From the NCBI GenBank assembly GCA_958448555.1, contig CAUDEL010000006.1, positions 1 through 64,000 of the forward strand: a DNA stretch of 64,000 bases, in the 5' to 3' direction. Source of the stretch: Limiplasma sp958448555. Lineage in GTDB: Bacteria > Bacillota > Clostridia > Christensenellales > Aristaeellaceae. The position numbers were made by a program, and so were the translations under genes. The notes beneath the pieces were generated by a model. The model worked only from the letters and a program-made list of their open reading frames with translations. It did not search any database and was not told where the DNA came from. Positions 1 to 7,906 of this stretch are shown here, in pieces (positions within the stretch are counted from its first letter, which is position 1; every line of letters starts with the position of its first letter).

Positions 1-1
1 G

Positions 2-253
2 GCAACGGCCAGACAGCTTGGCATACGGCACAAGCTCATCCGTCCCTATACGCCCAGGCATAACGGAAAGGTGGAACGCAGTCATAGAGAGGACCAAAAG
101 CGCTTCTACAACACGCACCGCTTCTTCTCCCTCGCCGACTTTGGTGGGCAGGAAGCTTCCCACCAACGCCTAAGCAACTCCCGTCCCATGCGTCCTCTTC
201 ATTGGGCTACTCCCAGAGACGTCCTCTCTTCTTTCCCTGTCCAATATGTTTGA
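2..253 (+). pseudogene. IS481-family transposase, C-terminal fragment
   Basis: The reading frame is open from the window edge and ends at a TGA at 251-253. It encodes the end of a DDE (rve-type) transposase: HKLIRPYTPRHNGKVERSHR contains the last catalytic glutamate region, followed by RPMRPLHWATPRDVL, the usual IS481 C-terminus. The upstream part is outside the window, so whether this copy was ever complete cannot be seen. Just after the stop it meets the inverted N-terminal half of a related transposase. Inferred to be inactive. Confidence 0.75.
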
Positions 254-258
254 CAAAC

Positions 259-690
259 CTACACTGGTACATACTTTACGTCCATCTGAACCTTTTGCCC
301 GGGGTACGCGCCCGGCTGATAGGGCTTGTTTTTTCGCGGCTTGCGCTTTTCTTCTCGTCCCGCACAAACTGGCCTGCTGTTCGCTTAAAGCAGCTAGCTT
401 CTTTTGTATCCGTGTGCGCAGGCTTTTTCATACCCCAACAGCAGGTCGCCCGATACTTTCGAGCATATCGTCGAACCAGTTTTTCCTCTTCTGCCGTCTG
501 CTTCTTCGGAAAGTGGTGCGGTGTACGTGGTCAGTCCTTCAGGCTTTCCAGCGTCTCATCATATCGCTTCTTCCATTTGTGCACGGTCTTTCGGCTTAGC
601 CTGTGCCGGTTCGCTGATGCGCTAACTCCGTGCTTTGCTGCGTATTTCAGTACTCGTTGACGAAAGTGGGCTTTGTGTTATCTTGTCCAT
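259..690 (-). pseudogene. IS481-family transposase, degraded N-terminal half
   Basis: An ATG at 690 has a good AGGAG site upstream. It starts MDKITQ, but a frameshift is then needed to continue into AHFRQRVLKYAAKHGVSASA, the helix-turn-helix of IS481 transposases. Further shifts and stops separate KKQTAEEEKLVRRYARKY and the last recognisable piece, KPYQPGAYPGQKVQMDVKYV. The homology stops abruptly at about 265, where the catalytic core should continue. At least three frame breaks plus the truncation make this a dead gene. Confidence 0.75.
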
Positions 691-869
691 GGAGAACTCC
701 TCTGTGGTAGGTTGGTTGTTCGCACTTCTATCTTACCACAGTCGGGTTCTCTTTTGTGGGCCTGCTGTTACCTATGTATTGTACCGCAACAATTTTCTTC
801 ATTCTTCAAGAAAATATTGTTATTGTGAAAGAATTGTCAAGACTTCCTCACGAGTACGTGGGCGAAATA

Positions 870-898
870 TTGAAGGAAAGTGACTTCCATGATATAAT
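870..898 (+). promoter_or_regulatory. Sigma-A promoter of the LytTR two-component genes
   Basis: TTGAAG (870-875), a 17-bp spacer and a perfect TATAAT (893-898) lie about 65 bp upstream of the response regulator start codon. Transcription would start near 905. Confidence 0.7.
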
Positions 899-964
899 CG
901 TATGTCTTTTATGACAAAACGAACGGCACAGAGACGCTTGTATGGAAGCAGAGGTGGCCAGACC

Positions 965-1693
965 ATGCTTTGCATGATATGCGACGATCAGAAGGGCGAG
1001 CTTGAAACGGTACAGAAAATCGTTGAGGACTATGCCGGAGAACATCCGGATTTGTTTCTTTCTGTCCGCTGTTTTTCGAGCCCTTTTGACATGATGGACG
1101 AAATGGACAGGAGCGGCGCCCCGGATATAGCGCTTCTGGATATTTGCATGCCCGGTGTGCTCGGCACTGAGGTTGCGCGGGAAATCAAGCGCAAAAGCGA
1201 GGATGTCACCGACATCATTTTCCTGACCGCCAGTTCGGACTTTGCGGTGGAGGCTTTTGCCCTGCATGTGAACGACTATCTCACAAAGCCCTACACCGGG
1301 CAGCGGCTGAAGGAAACGCTTGATCGGATCATTCAAAAAAGGCGCCGGCGGCTGTATTTCCCCATTCAATGTGGAAACGAAATTCATCGGATTGATCTGT
1401 ACGCCGTTACCTATGCGGAAGCGAGAAATCACAGTCTGGAAATCCATTTGAAGTCGGGAACATGTTTTAAAACGCGCATGACGCTGACGGAGCTGAAGGC
1501 GTTGCTTCTGAACACCGACGGTTTTGTGGCGATTGGCGCTTCGTATATCGTCAATCTGCGCTGTGTGCAAAGCCTGCTTCCGGCCGCGGTGGTCATGGCA
1601 GATGGCGAGACGGTCCCTGTACCCAGGCGGCTGCGCAGCGAGGTGAAGCAGCAGTATTTCGATTTCTATACAAGGGAGGCGACCGGGCAGTAA
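965..1693 (+). CDS. LytTR-family response regulator (AgrA/VirR-like)
   Basis: A cytoplasmic transcription regulator of 242 residues. The receiver domain (about 1-120) has the acidic pair DD at 7-8, the phosphoacceptor D59 in LLDICMPG and the conserved lysine in YLTKPY. The LytTR DNA-binding domain (about 135-235) contains EARNHSLEIHLKSG and a VAIGASYIVNL segment. The ATG at 965 is preferred over an ATG at 902 because the receiver fold begins there and AGAGGTGG precedes it. The partner kinase follows 11 bp downstream. LytTR regulators bind paired direct repeats; a matching pair sits at 2960-2991, before a large surface protein gene, which is the likely target. Confidence 0.88.
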   Translation: MLCMICDDQKGELETVQKIVEDYAGEHPDLFLSVRCFSSPFDMMDEMDRSGAPDIALLDICMPGVLGTEVAREIKRKSEDVTDIIFLTASSDFAVEAFALHVNDYLTKPYTGQRLKETLDRIIQKRRRRLYFPIQCGNEIHRIDLYAVTYAEARNHSLEIHLKSGTCFKTRMTLTELKALLLNTDGFVAIGASYIVNLRCVQSLLPAAVVMADGETVPVPRRLRSEVKQQYFDFYTREATGQ

Positions 1694-1704
1694 GTTATCT
1701 GACA

Positions 1705-2961
1705 GTGCCACTGGGCTTGATGGTGCTGACGCATATCCTCTGTTACGCCGTCATGACCGAGCGAAGGTATTCCGTTCGAAAAACCGTGCTGATCTATGCG
1801 TTGTATGCTGCGTTTTTCGTCGGGAGCACGCTGGCCCTGTCCGTCTGCCTTGGCGTCGAGTCGATCTATACGGTGGGCATCGCATTTTCCGCCACCATCG
1901 CCACCGGTTTTCTGGTTTTTATCGGGACCTCGTCGGATGTGTTTTGCAAGAAGCTGTTTTTGTTTATCAGCTATTCCAACCTGTTCTGTATCTACCATTT
2001 TGTGGCTGTCCTGGTCGTCGACATGCTGTTTCCCTCCATGTCCGACATCGAAATGCAGTACGCAAGGAATATCACGAGAACTTTGCTGTATATTCCAACG
2101 GTGCTGGCGTACCTGAAGTTTCTTCGTCCCCGCATACGAACGGTCCCGGTTAGAAAGAAGCGGACATGGTATTCCATCTCCCTGGTTTCCACGCTGTTCC
2201 TGATTGCGTTTGCGTCTTTCGTGGTGCTTTTCTATCCGTACAACAGCCGTGTTGAAAATGTGGTTTTGCTTGCGGTCGTCGTGATGATTTATTGCTCTGT
2301 GCTGTGGGTCGTTTTTGAAACGATTCGGTATATGAACGATGAAAGCAAAATGGAGCTCATCGAAAAAAATACGGCATACCTGCAGGGACAGCTTGCGCTT
2401 GCAAGCGAGAACGAAATGATGCTCAAAACCATCCGTCACGATTTCCGTCACCACAGCCAGAATATCGCGGCGCTGCTCCAAAAGGGCGATATTGAAGAAG
2501 CCCTGCGCTACGTGTAGCAGTATGACGCTGGTCTGGAGGCGGCAAAGGCAAAGGTATTTTGTCCGCATGCTACCGTCAACGCCATTCTGAGCAGCTTTTC
2601 CATCAAAGCGCAAAAAGAGGGCATCCTGATGTCGGCGTCAGCGGACACGCAGCAGGAGTCGTCCATTGTGGACATGGATTATGTGGCCATTCTTTCCAAC
2701 CTTTTGGAAAACGCATTGAACGGCTGCAAGGAATGTGGCTCGCATGGGGAAATTCATGTGGATATCCAGACGGTTTCGGACAAGACCGTAATTGTTTGCA
2801 GCAACCCTTGCAAGCCTGGCCTGGCGATTGAAAACGGGATGCTTCTCAGGAGGGGCACCGGGATCGACAGCGTTGTTCTCGCTGTTAGAAAATATGGGGG
2901 AAACATCCGCTATAAGCTGGAAAATGATGTTCTGACTGTATGCGTTGTCCTGAACGCCTGA
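1705..2961 (+). pseudogene. GHKL sensor histidine kinase (AgrC-like) split by an in-frame TAG
   Basis: Membrane sensor partner of the upstream LytTR regulator. The N-terminal 200 or so residues are strongly hydrophobic, with about six membrane segments. The phosphoacceptor region IRHDFRHHSQN follows near residue 250. The frame then meets TAG at 2515-2517 (codon 271), after EEALRYV, and continues perfectly as QYDAGLEAAKAKVFCPHATV to a GHKL ATPase domain (NLLENALNGC; GTGIDSVV) and a TGA at 2959-2961. A C-to-T or similar change would create this amber codon, so the sequence shows a recent nonsense mutation, or stop readthrough if functional. TAG ends other genes here, so general recoding is unlikely. 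The GTG at 1705 is the best visible start, but its ribosome site is not ideal. Confidence 0.8.
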
Positions 2962-2991
2962 CCAATTACGACGCCAAAACGACCAATTACG
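2960..2991 (+). promoter_or_regulatory. Direct repeat, likely LytTR regulator binding site
   Basis: GACCAATTACG occurs at 2960-2970 and again, identical, at 2981-2991. The period is exactly 21 bp, two helical turns, which is the spacing known for AgrA-type LytTR regulators. Each copy contains a CAATTACG core similar to the ComE-type CAnTT..G half-site. The pair overlaps the kinase stop codon and ends 8 bp before the expected -35 position of the next promoter. Confidence 0.6.
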
Positions 2992-2996
2992 GCAAA

Positions 2997-3021
2997 GTCA
3001 TCCGAAAAGGATGGCTTTTTT
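2997..3021 (+). terminator. Intrinsic terminator after the histidine kinase
   Basis: GTCATCC pairs with GGATGGC (7 bp with one G-T pair) around a GAAAA loop, followed by six T residues. It closes the two-component operon. Confidence 0.7.
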
Positions 3022-3028
3022 ATATGAT
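3000..3028 (+). promoter_or_regulatory. Activator-type promoter of the surface protein gene
   Basis: TATGAT (3023-3028) is a good -10 element, but the -35 position 17 bp upstream reads ATCCGA, far from consensus. A poor -35 with direct repeats immediately upstream fits a promoter that needs LytTR activation. The leader would be about 150 nt. Confidence 0.5.
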
Positions 3029-3185
3029 AACTACTCGTGTGGGAAGCTGCACCGTTTAAAAAGCTGCGTCGGTTCAGACGTTTGCGGCGGAGGATGTGAG
3101 AGATTCCAAATTACAAACCGAGGGCGGAACGCTGGCGTATTCTTTCCAAACAGGGAAAAAGATCATAACAAGGAGGTTTTTTCTC

Positions 3186-6100
3186 TTGATACGGAGACAT
3201 CTCGTCGGGCTGATGGTCCCTGTGCTGGTGATTCTGATTTTCTGCGGCCTGGGAACCGCTGCGCTCGCAGAAGAACTGGATATTGCAAAAGGAGCCATTC
3301 ATATTACGGAGACGGGTTATACGCAGGGACAGTCCACGCAGATTGCCTATACCGGCCCCTACACCGTCACCGGCACGGGCAGCGAACCCATTGTGATCGA
3401 GAGCGGAACGCATGATATCACCATCTCGAACCTGCAAATCACGGCGTCCAAAACGCCTGCCATCCAAGTTGATGCGGGCGCGACGCTTCGCCTCACGGTC
3501 GTGGGTGAAAACCGCCTCACCGGCGGCAGCGGCTTTGCCGGCATATGTGTGGTGCCCGCTTATGACTCCGAGTGGCATTACGACGCGGACGCCAGCGGGA
3601 AGCTGTACCTTTCCGGCGACGGCACGCTTGGCGCCGTGGGCGGTGACGGAGACGCTGCGTATGGCACCTACGGCGGCGGCGCGGGCATTGGCGGAAACGG
3701 CGAGGACCAGTACGGCGGCGACAGCGTCGATTTCGGACTGGTCTGCGTCACGGAGAACTTCACCGGCGTTCTCGACGCCACCGGCGGCGCGGCCTCCGTT
3801 TATGTGGATGGCGAAAACGCCTTCGGCGGCGGGGCGGGCATTGGTTCCGGCGGCTTCAACATGGGCCTTATCGACAATTACACAAAACCCGGCCTCTACT
3901 ACTGGGGCGAGGTCGTGGGCCACATCGAACTGCACGGGGGAACCATCCGCGCGCACTCCACCGGGAACGGCGCGGGTATCGGTGGCGGCGGCGGTCAGGG
4001 CGAGGACACCGCCTCCTCTCAAATTACCATTCTCATTTCCGGCGGCAACATTACCGCGCAAGGCGGCACGCTGGGCGCGGGCATCGGCGGCGGTGCCATT
4101 TGTGACGGCGGGCGTATTTGGATTTCGGGCGGCTCCATCTCCGCGACGGCAGGACCGCGCGAAGACTCCATGGGCGCGGCCGGCATCGGCGGCGGCAACG
4201 ACGGCTCCGTCCGGGAGGTCAGCATAACCGGCGGAACGGTCATCGCCAGGGCGAGCGGCGGCGCGGCCGGCATCGGCGGCGGAACCAACACCTCCTACAG
4301 CCCGGTTCATTATGGGGATGTGGATGGACAGGTCAGCCCGGACAGAACCGGCATCATCTCCATTTCGGGAGATGGCACCTCCGTTTACGCATACGGCGGC
4401 ACCGGGCAGAGATCCTCTGCAACCTATGGCGGCGCGGGCATCGGTTCGGGCTATCCGACCGCGAATCAAGATCGAAGCGTCGCCTTCCATATTTCCATCA
4501 CAAACGGCGCGTCGGTGCGCGCTTTCGGCGGCTATCATGCGCAGGCCATCGGCTATGGCTATCGGCCGACGGATTATACCGGCTATGGCATTACGCTGGA
4601 GCTGGACGACAGCATCTTCCTATGGGCGCAGAACGCGGACTACTATCAGCCCGCACTGGTGGCAGTTACGAATTACAATGCAGACCCCATCAGCTATTCC
4701 AGCGCCAGCCGTTATCTGACGGCCTATACGGACGAAGACAAAAACGCCTCCGCTCCCGCCAGCCAACAGGCGCCCGGCTACCTGGGCAAGCCATCCGCCG
4801 GAGCCGACGAGACGCTTGACTGGAACTTCGATTCCGCGGCAAACACCGTCAGCGTAGGCCCCGTGACCGTGATCGACCAGGTATACGGCCTCAACGGCAA
4901 CTGGGCGACTCTGTGCGAGCTCAAACCGATCGTCGCCTCTCCGATCATCATATCCCTTGCGGATATCATCATCTATGTCGGCGGGGCGGGGTATGAGAGC
5001 GTTGTCACCGATGCGGGCGGCAACGTGGGCAATACCGTCAGCGACGGCCTGCCCGAGCCCGGTTTCATCATTGAACTGCCCCTGGAGATTGACCAGGCCC
5101 TCAAGACGGCGGCGGGCGCGCCGCTGGATGAGGCGCTTGATCTATCGGGCTATCTCAGCTTTGCCTATTCCGATGCCGCGGGCACGACAAGGACGTGGTC
5201 GCTGGAGCGCTATGACGCGAAAGAGGGAAACACCAGCATGGTCGATGGACGGTATATCTACCGCATCGTACCGGCAGCGGGACAGGACCCCATCCGGCTC
5301 GAGTTCACCGATGAGGATGGACAGATGAGCAACAGCGACAACTTTGTCATCGAGCTGAAAGATCTCTATCAGATGTATGACATGACCATCTACGCGGGGG
5401 CGCTGAACCCTGACTTTTTCAGGGCGGTCATCACCTTCCCCGACAAAAGCACGCGCGAGATGAAGGTTGACGTCCAACCGGCAAGGCTGACCATCCGGGG
5501 TGTGACGCTTGAGGAAGATCCCACGACAACCATCCGCACGGAGGCGCCCACGGAGCCCGTGGACCATTTTACCGCGCAGGTTCCGGCGGATACGCTGTTC
5601 TACATCAACAAAAGCCCGCTGGAGGTGGAAAACTGGAACGCGGTAAAGCTGCTGGCGGATGAAATTGTGGCCGAGGCTCAGCCGACGCTCCATCAGAACG
5701 CGCTCACGGCGTTTTCCTCCCGAATTACGCAGGAATATCATGTGGAATTCCGTTACCTTGACCTGGTGGACACCAGCAACGGAAATGTCTGGGTCACCGC
5801 CAGCAACCCTGTGGACATCTACTGGCCCTATCCGAAGGGAACGGGACCAAATACGGAGTTTTTCATCGTCCACTACTTCGGGCTTGACCGAAATGATGAT
5901 GACGCGCTGCCGGAGGGCGATTACACCATGATCCTGCACGCTGCCGATGAAAAGACCCTGTTGAATACGCCGTACGGGGTCTGCATCCGCGTGACCGAAT
6001 TCTCGCCCTTTGCGCTGTTTTGGAAGAATGAAAACGGCCCTGTGGACCCCGATGACCCCGATGATCCCGACACGCCTGTCGATCCCGATGACCCCGATGA

Positions 6101-6335
6101 TCCCGACACGCCGTCGATCCCGATGACCCCGATGATCCCGACACGCCTGTCGATCCCGATGACCCCGACAAGCCCGTCGATCCCGGAGATCACGAGGACG
6201 TCTCTGGCCAACCGCCCAAAACAGGCGATGCGGCGAACCTGTCGCTTTGGATCGCGCTTGCGGTTGTCTCCTTGGCCGGGATGCTCATGCTGCTTTCCAG
6301 GACGCAAAAAAGGAGGTCATAGGGTGTCACACTGA
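3186..6335 (+). CDS. Large secreted Gly-rich surface protein, sortase anchor lost by frameshift
   Basis: The TTG at 3186 is chosen as start because AGGAGG lies 9 bp upstream and a clear signal peptide follows (MIRRHLVGLMVPVLVILIF, cleavage after AALA). Residues about 30-450 carry many GAGIGG-type Gly-rich turns between short beta strands (ISGGSISATAG, SITGGTVIARASGG), suggesting a beta-helix-like, carbohydrate-binding or adhesive domain. Further beta-rich domains follow, then a DPDDPDTPV repeat spacer. Near 6112 one base is missing in the second repeat. The frame as it stands ends at 6335 in unrelated sequence. The shifted frame gives PPKTG, a hydrophobic segment and RTQKRRS with a TAG at 6320-6322: a sortase signal. 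The protein as encoded would be secreted but not wall-anchored. The frameshift could be phase variation, decay or a sequencing error. Confidence 0.8.
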   Translation: MIRRHLVGLMVPVLVILIFCGLGTAALAEELDIAKGAIHITETGYTQGQSTQIAYTGPYTVTGTGSEPIVIESGTHDITISNLQITASKTPAIQVDAGATLRLTVVGENRLTGGSGFAGICVVPAYDSEWHYDADASGKLYLSGDGTLGAVGGDGDAAYGTYGGGAGIGGNGEDQYGGDSVDFGLVCVTENFTGVLDATGGAASVYVDGENAFGGGAGIGSGGFNMGLIDNYTKPGLYYWGEVVGHIELHGGTIRAHSTGNGAGIGGGGGQGEDTASSQITILISGGNITAQGGTLGAGIGGGAICDGGRIWISGGSISATAGPREDSMGAAGIGGGNDGSVREVSITGGTVIARASGGAAGIGGGTNTSYSPVHYGDVDGQVSPDRTGIISISGDGTSVYAYGGTGQRSSATYGGAGIGSGYPTANQDRSVAFHISITNGASVRAFGGYHAQAIGYGYRPTDYTGYGITLELDDSIFLWAQNADYYQPALVAVTNYNADPISYSSASRYLTAYTDEDKNASAPASQQAPGYLGKPSAGADETLDWNFDSAANTVSVGPVTVIDQVYGLNGNWATLCELKPIVASPIIISLADIIIYVGGAGYESVVTDAGGNVGNTVSDGLPEPGFIIELPLEIDQALKTAAGAPLDEALDLSGYLSFAYSDAAGTTRTWSLERYDAKEGNTSMVDGRYIYRIVPAAGQDPIRLEFTDEDGQMSNSDNFVIELKDLYQMYDMTIYAGALNPDFFRAVITFPDKSTREMKVDVQPARLTIRGVTLEEDPTTTIRTEAPTEPVDHFTAQVPADTLFYINKSPLEVENWNAVKLLADEIVAEAQPTLHQNALTAFSSRITQEYHVEFRYLDLVDTSNGNVWVTASNPVDIYWPYPKGTGPNTEFFIVHYFGLDRNDDDALPEGDYTMILHAADEKTLLNTPYGVCIRVTEFSPFALFWKNENGPVDPDDPDDPDTPVDPDDPDDPDTPSIPMTPMIPTRLSIPMTPTSPSIPEITRTSLANRPKQAMRRTCRFGSRLRLSPWPGCSCCFPGRKKGGHRVSH
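6042..6175 (+). repeat. 36-bp tandem repeats coding a DPDDPDTPV spacer
   Basis: Four units encode VDPDDPDDPDTP: 6042-6077 (36 bp), 6078-6112 (35 bp, lacking one T), 6113-6148 (36 bp) and a shortened 6149-6175. The 35-bp unit shifts the frame and removes the downstream sortase signal. Such tracts are prone to slippage. Confidence 0.85.
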
Positions 6336-6354
6336 AAATCTGATCGCATGTTTT

Positions 6355-6391
6355 GGCCCGCCGCACGCTTTCGAGAGCGCGGCGGGCCTTT
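6355..6391 (+). terminator. Intrinsic terminator of the surface protein gene
   Basis: A 10-bp perfect GC-rich stem (GGCCCGCCGC with GCGGCGGGCC) is followed by TTTCTTAT on the plus strand. It lies between two converging genes. Confidence 0.8.
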
Positions 6392-6395
6392 CTTA

Positions 6396-7781
6396 TCAGG
6401 ACCGAATCTCCGTCATGGCCGCGGGATTGAGCAGCGCGTCCAGCTCGCTTTCCGTAAGCAGCCCCCGGCTGCGTGCCAGCTCGCGCACGGACTTGCGGGT
6501 GCTGATCGCCTCGCGGGCCAGCGAGCAGGCGGCGGTGTAACCGATTCTGGGGCATAGGGCAGTCGCCAGGCCGGCCGAGCGGGCCACCTCCTGCTGGCAT
6601 ACCTCCTCATTGGCCCGAATCCCCCGGATACAGTGGGCGGCGAGCGTATGAAGACCGCCGCTGAGCATGGTGATTCCCTGATAGAGGCTGTCGAAGATCA
6701 CGGGCTCAAAAGCATTGAGCTCCAACTGCCCGCCTTCCACCGCCAGCGTTACCGTTACGTCATAGCCCACCATGCGGAAGGCGATCTGATTGACGACTTC
6801 CGGGATAACGGGGTTGACCTTGCCGGGCATGATGGAGGACCCGTTCTGCCGCGCGGGCAGGCTGATTTCGCCAAGTCCATCCCGCGGGCCGGAGGACATG
6901 AGCCTGAGGTCGTTGCAGATTTTGGACAGGCTGGTGGCGCAGCCCTTAAGCGAGGCGGACAACGCAAGATAACAGTCCGCGTTTTGCGTGGCGTCGATGA
7001 GGTCGGGACTTTGAGTGAAGGGGATGCCCGTCAGCTCCGAGAGCAGCGGCACCACCCGCCCGATGTACGTCGCGTCCGCGTTGATGCCCGTGCCCACAGC
7101 GGTGCCGCCGAGGTTGAGGTCCAGCATCTCCTGCCGTCCCCGCGAAAGCCGCTCCCTTTCGCGGCGCATCACCGAGGCGTATGCCGCAAACTCCTGACCC
7201 AGGCGGATGGGGACGGCGTCCTGCAACTGCGTACGCCCCATCTTGACCACTCTGTCAAACGCTTTGGCCCGCTCGCTCAGCGCGCCGATCAGCACGTCCA
7301 GCCCGTCCAGAAGGCCCTGACTGGCCTGATACAGCGTCATTTTTACGCAGGTGGGGTAGATGTCGTTGGTGGATTGGCCGCAGTTGACATGGTCGTTGGG
7401 ATGGACGAGCGAATAGTCGCCCTTTTCGCCCCCCAGAAGCTCGATGGCCCGGTTGGCGATCACCTCATTGGCGTTCATGTTGGTCGAGGTCCCCGCGCCG
7501 CCCTGAATGGGATCGACGATAAACTGATCGTGGAGCTTCCCGGCGATGAGATCATCGCATGCGCGTTCAATGGCGTCCGCAATGCGCTCCGGCAGCACGC
7601 CGGCCGCCCGGTTCGCCCGTGCACACGCTTTCTTGATCCATGCCATGCTCACAATCATCGCGCCCGGCAGGCGCTGGCTTGTAATTGGAAAGTTCTCCGC
7701 GGCCCGCAACGAGTGGATCCCGTAGTACGCCTCCCGGTCGATCTGCTTTGCCCCCACCAGATCATGCTCCGTCCTGTACAT
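6396..7781 (-). CDS. aspA: Aspartate ammonia-lyase (aspartase)
   Basis: Converts L-aspartate to fumarate and ammonia in the cytoplasm, feeding fumarate reduction or using aspartate as a nitrogen source. The 461 residues match the usual length of about 468. The start EHDLVGAKQIDREAYYGIHS is typical of aspartases, as are GGAGTSTNMNANEV near residue 95, HPNDHVNCGQSTND, and the fumarase/aspartase signature GSSIMPGKVNP near 315-325. Fumarase class II is the alternative, but the N-terminal signature favours aspartase. It is transcribed away from a LysR regulator through a well-formed promoter (TTGAAA-N17-TATACT) whose -35 lies inside a palindrome. Confidence 0.93.
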   Translation of the reverse strand: MYRTEHDLVGAKQIDREAYYGIHSLRAAENFPITSQRLPGAMIVSMAWIKKACARANRAAGVLPERIADAIERACDDLIAGKLHDQFIVDPIQGGAGTSTNMNANEVIANRAIELLGGEKGDYSLVHPNDHVNCGQSTNDIYPTCVKMTLYQASQGLLDGLDVLIGALSERAKAFDRVVKMGRTQLQDAVPIRLGQEFAAYASVMRRERERLSRGRQEMLDLNLGGTAVGTGINADATYIGRVVPLLSELTGIPFTQSPDLIDATQNADCYLALSASLKGCATSLSKICNDLRLMSSGPRDGLGEISLPARQNGSSIMPGKVNPVIPEVVNQIAFRMVGYDVTVTLAVEGGQLELNAFEPVIFDSLYQGITMLSGGLHTLAAHCIRGIRANEEVCQQEVARSAGLATALCPRIGYTAACSLAREAISTRKSVRELARSRGLLTESELDALLNPAAMTEIRS

Positions 7782-7814
7782 GGCAGCAACATGGCTCCTT
7801 CCTTGTCCTTTGGC

Positions 7815-7857
7815 TTGCTTTTAGTATACATTCCTGGTATAGTATTTTCAAATACCA
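7815..7857. promoter_or_regulatory. Divergent aspA/lysR promoters with overlapping LysR operator
   Basis: Minus strand: TTGAAA (7846-7851), 17 bp, TATACT (7823-7828) for aspA. Plus strand: TTGCTT (7815-7820), 17 bp, TATAGT (7838-7843) for the LysR gene. The palindrome TGGTAT-N11-ATACCA (7835-7857) covers the aspA -35 and the lysR -10. It has the T-N11-A form of LysR boxes, so one bound regulator could control both genes. Confidence 0.72.
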
Positions 7858-7906
7858 ATTCTATGAACTGTTTTATAAGCAAATGCCTATGATCGGAGGA
7901 AGTCAG

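Larger units (their letters stand above)
1..793. mobile_element. Scrambled IS481-family insertion sequence remnant
   Basis: Two pieces of an IS481-type transposase face each other here. The C-terminal end reads rightward (2-253) and the N-terminal half reads leftward (690-259). In an intact element both halves lie on one strand, so one half has been inverted or two copies have fused. A possible terminal repeat, TGTATTGTACCGCAACA, lies at 775-791, about 85 bp upstream of the transposase start codon, where an IS end is expected. Neither piece can make a working transposase. The left end of the element is outside the window. Confidence 0.75.

Noticed and set aside
1705..2961. General TAG recoding in this organism
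   Set aside because: TAG ends several intact genes in the window, such as those at 8866 and 55345, so only this gene is affected.
3111..4538. 475-codon frame antisense to the surface protein
   Set aside because: It mirrors the GC-rich repeats of the plus-strand gene, has no ribosome site and no recognisable domain.
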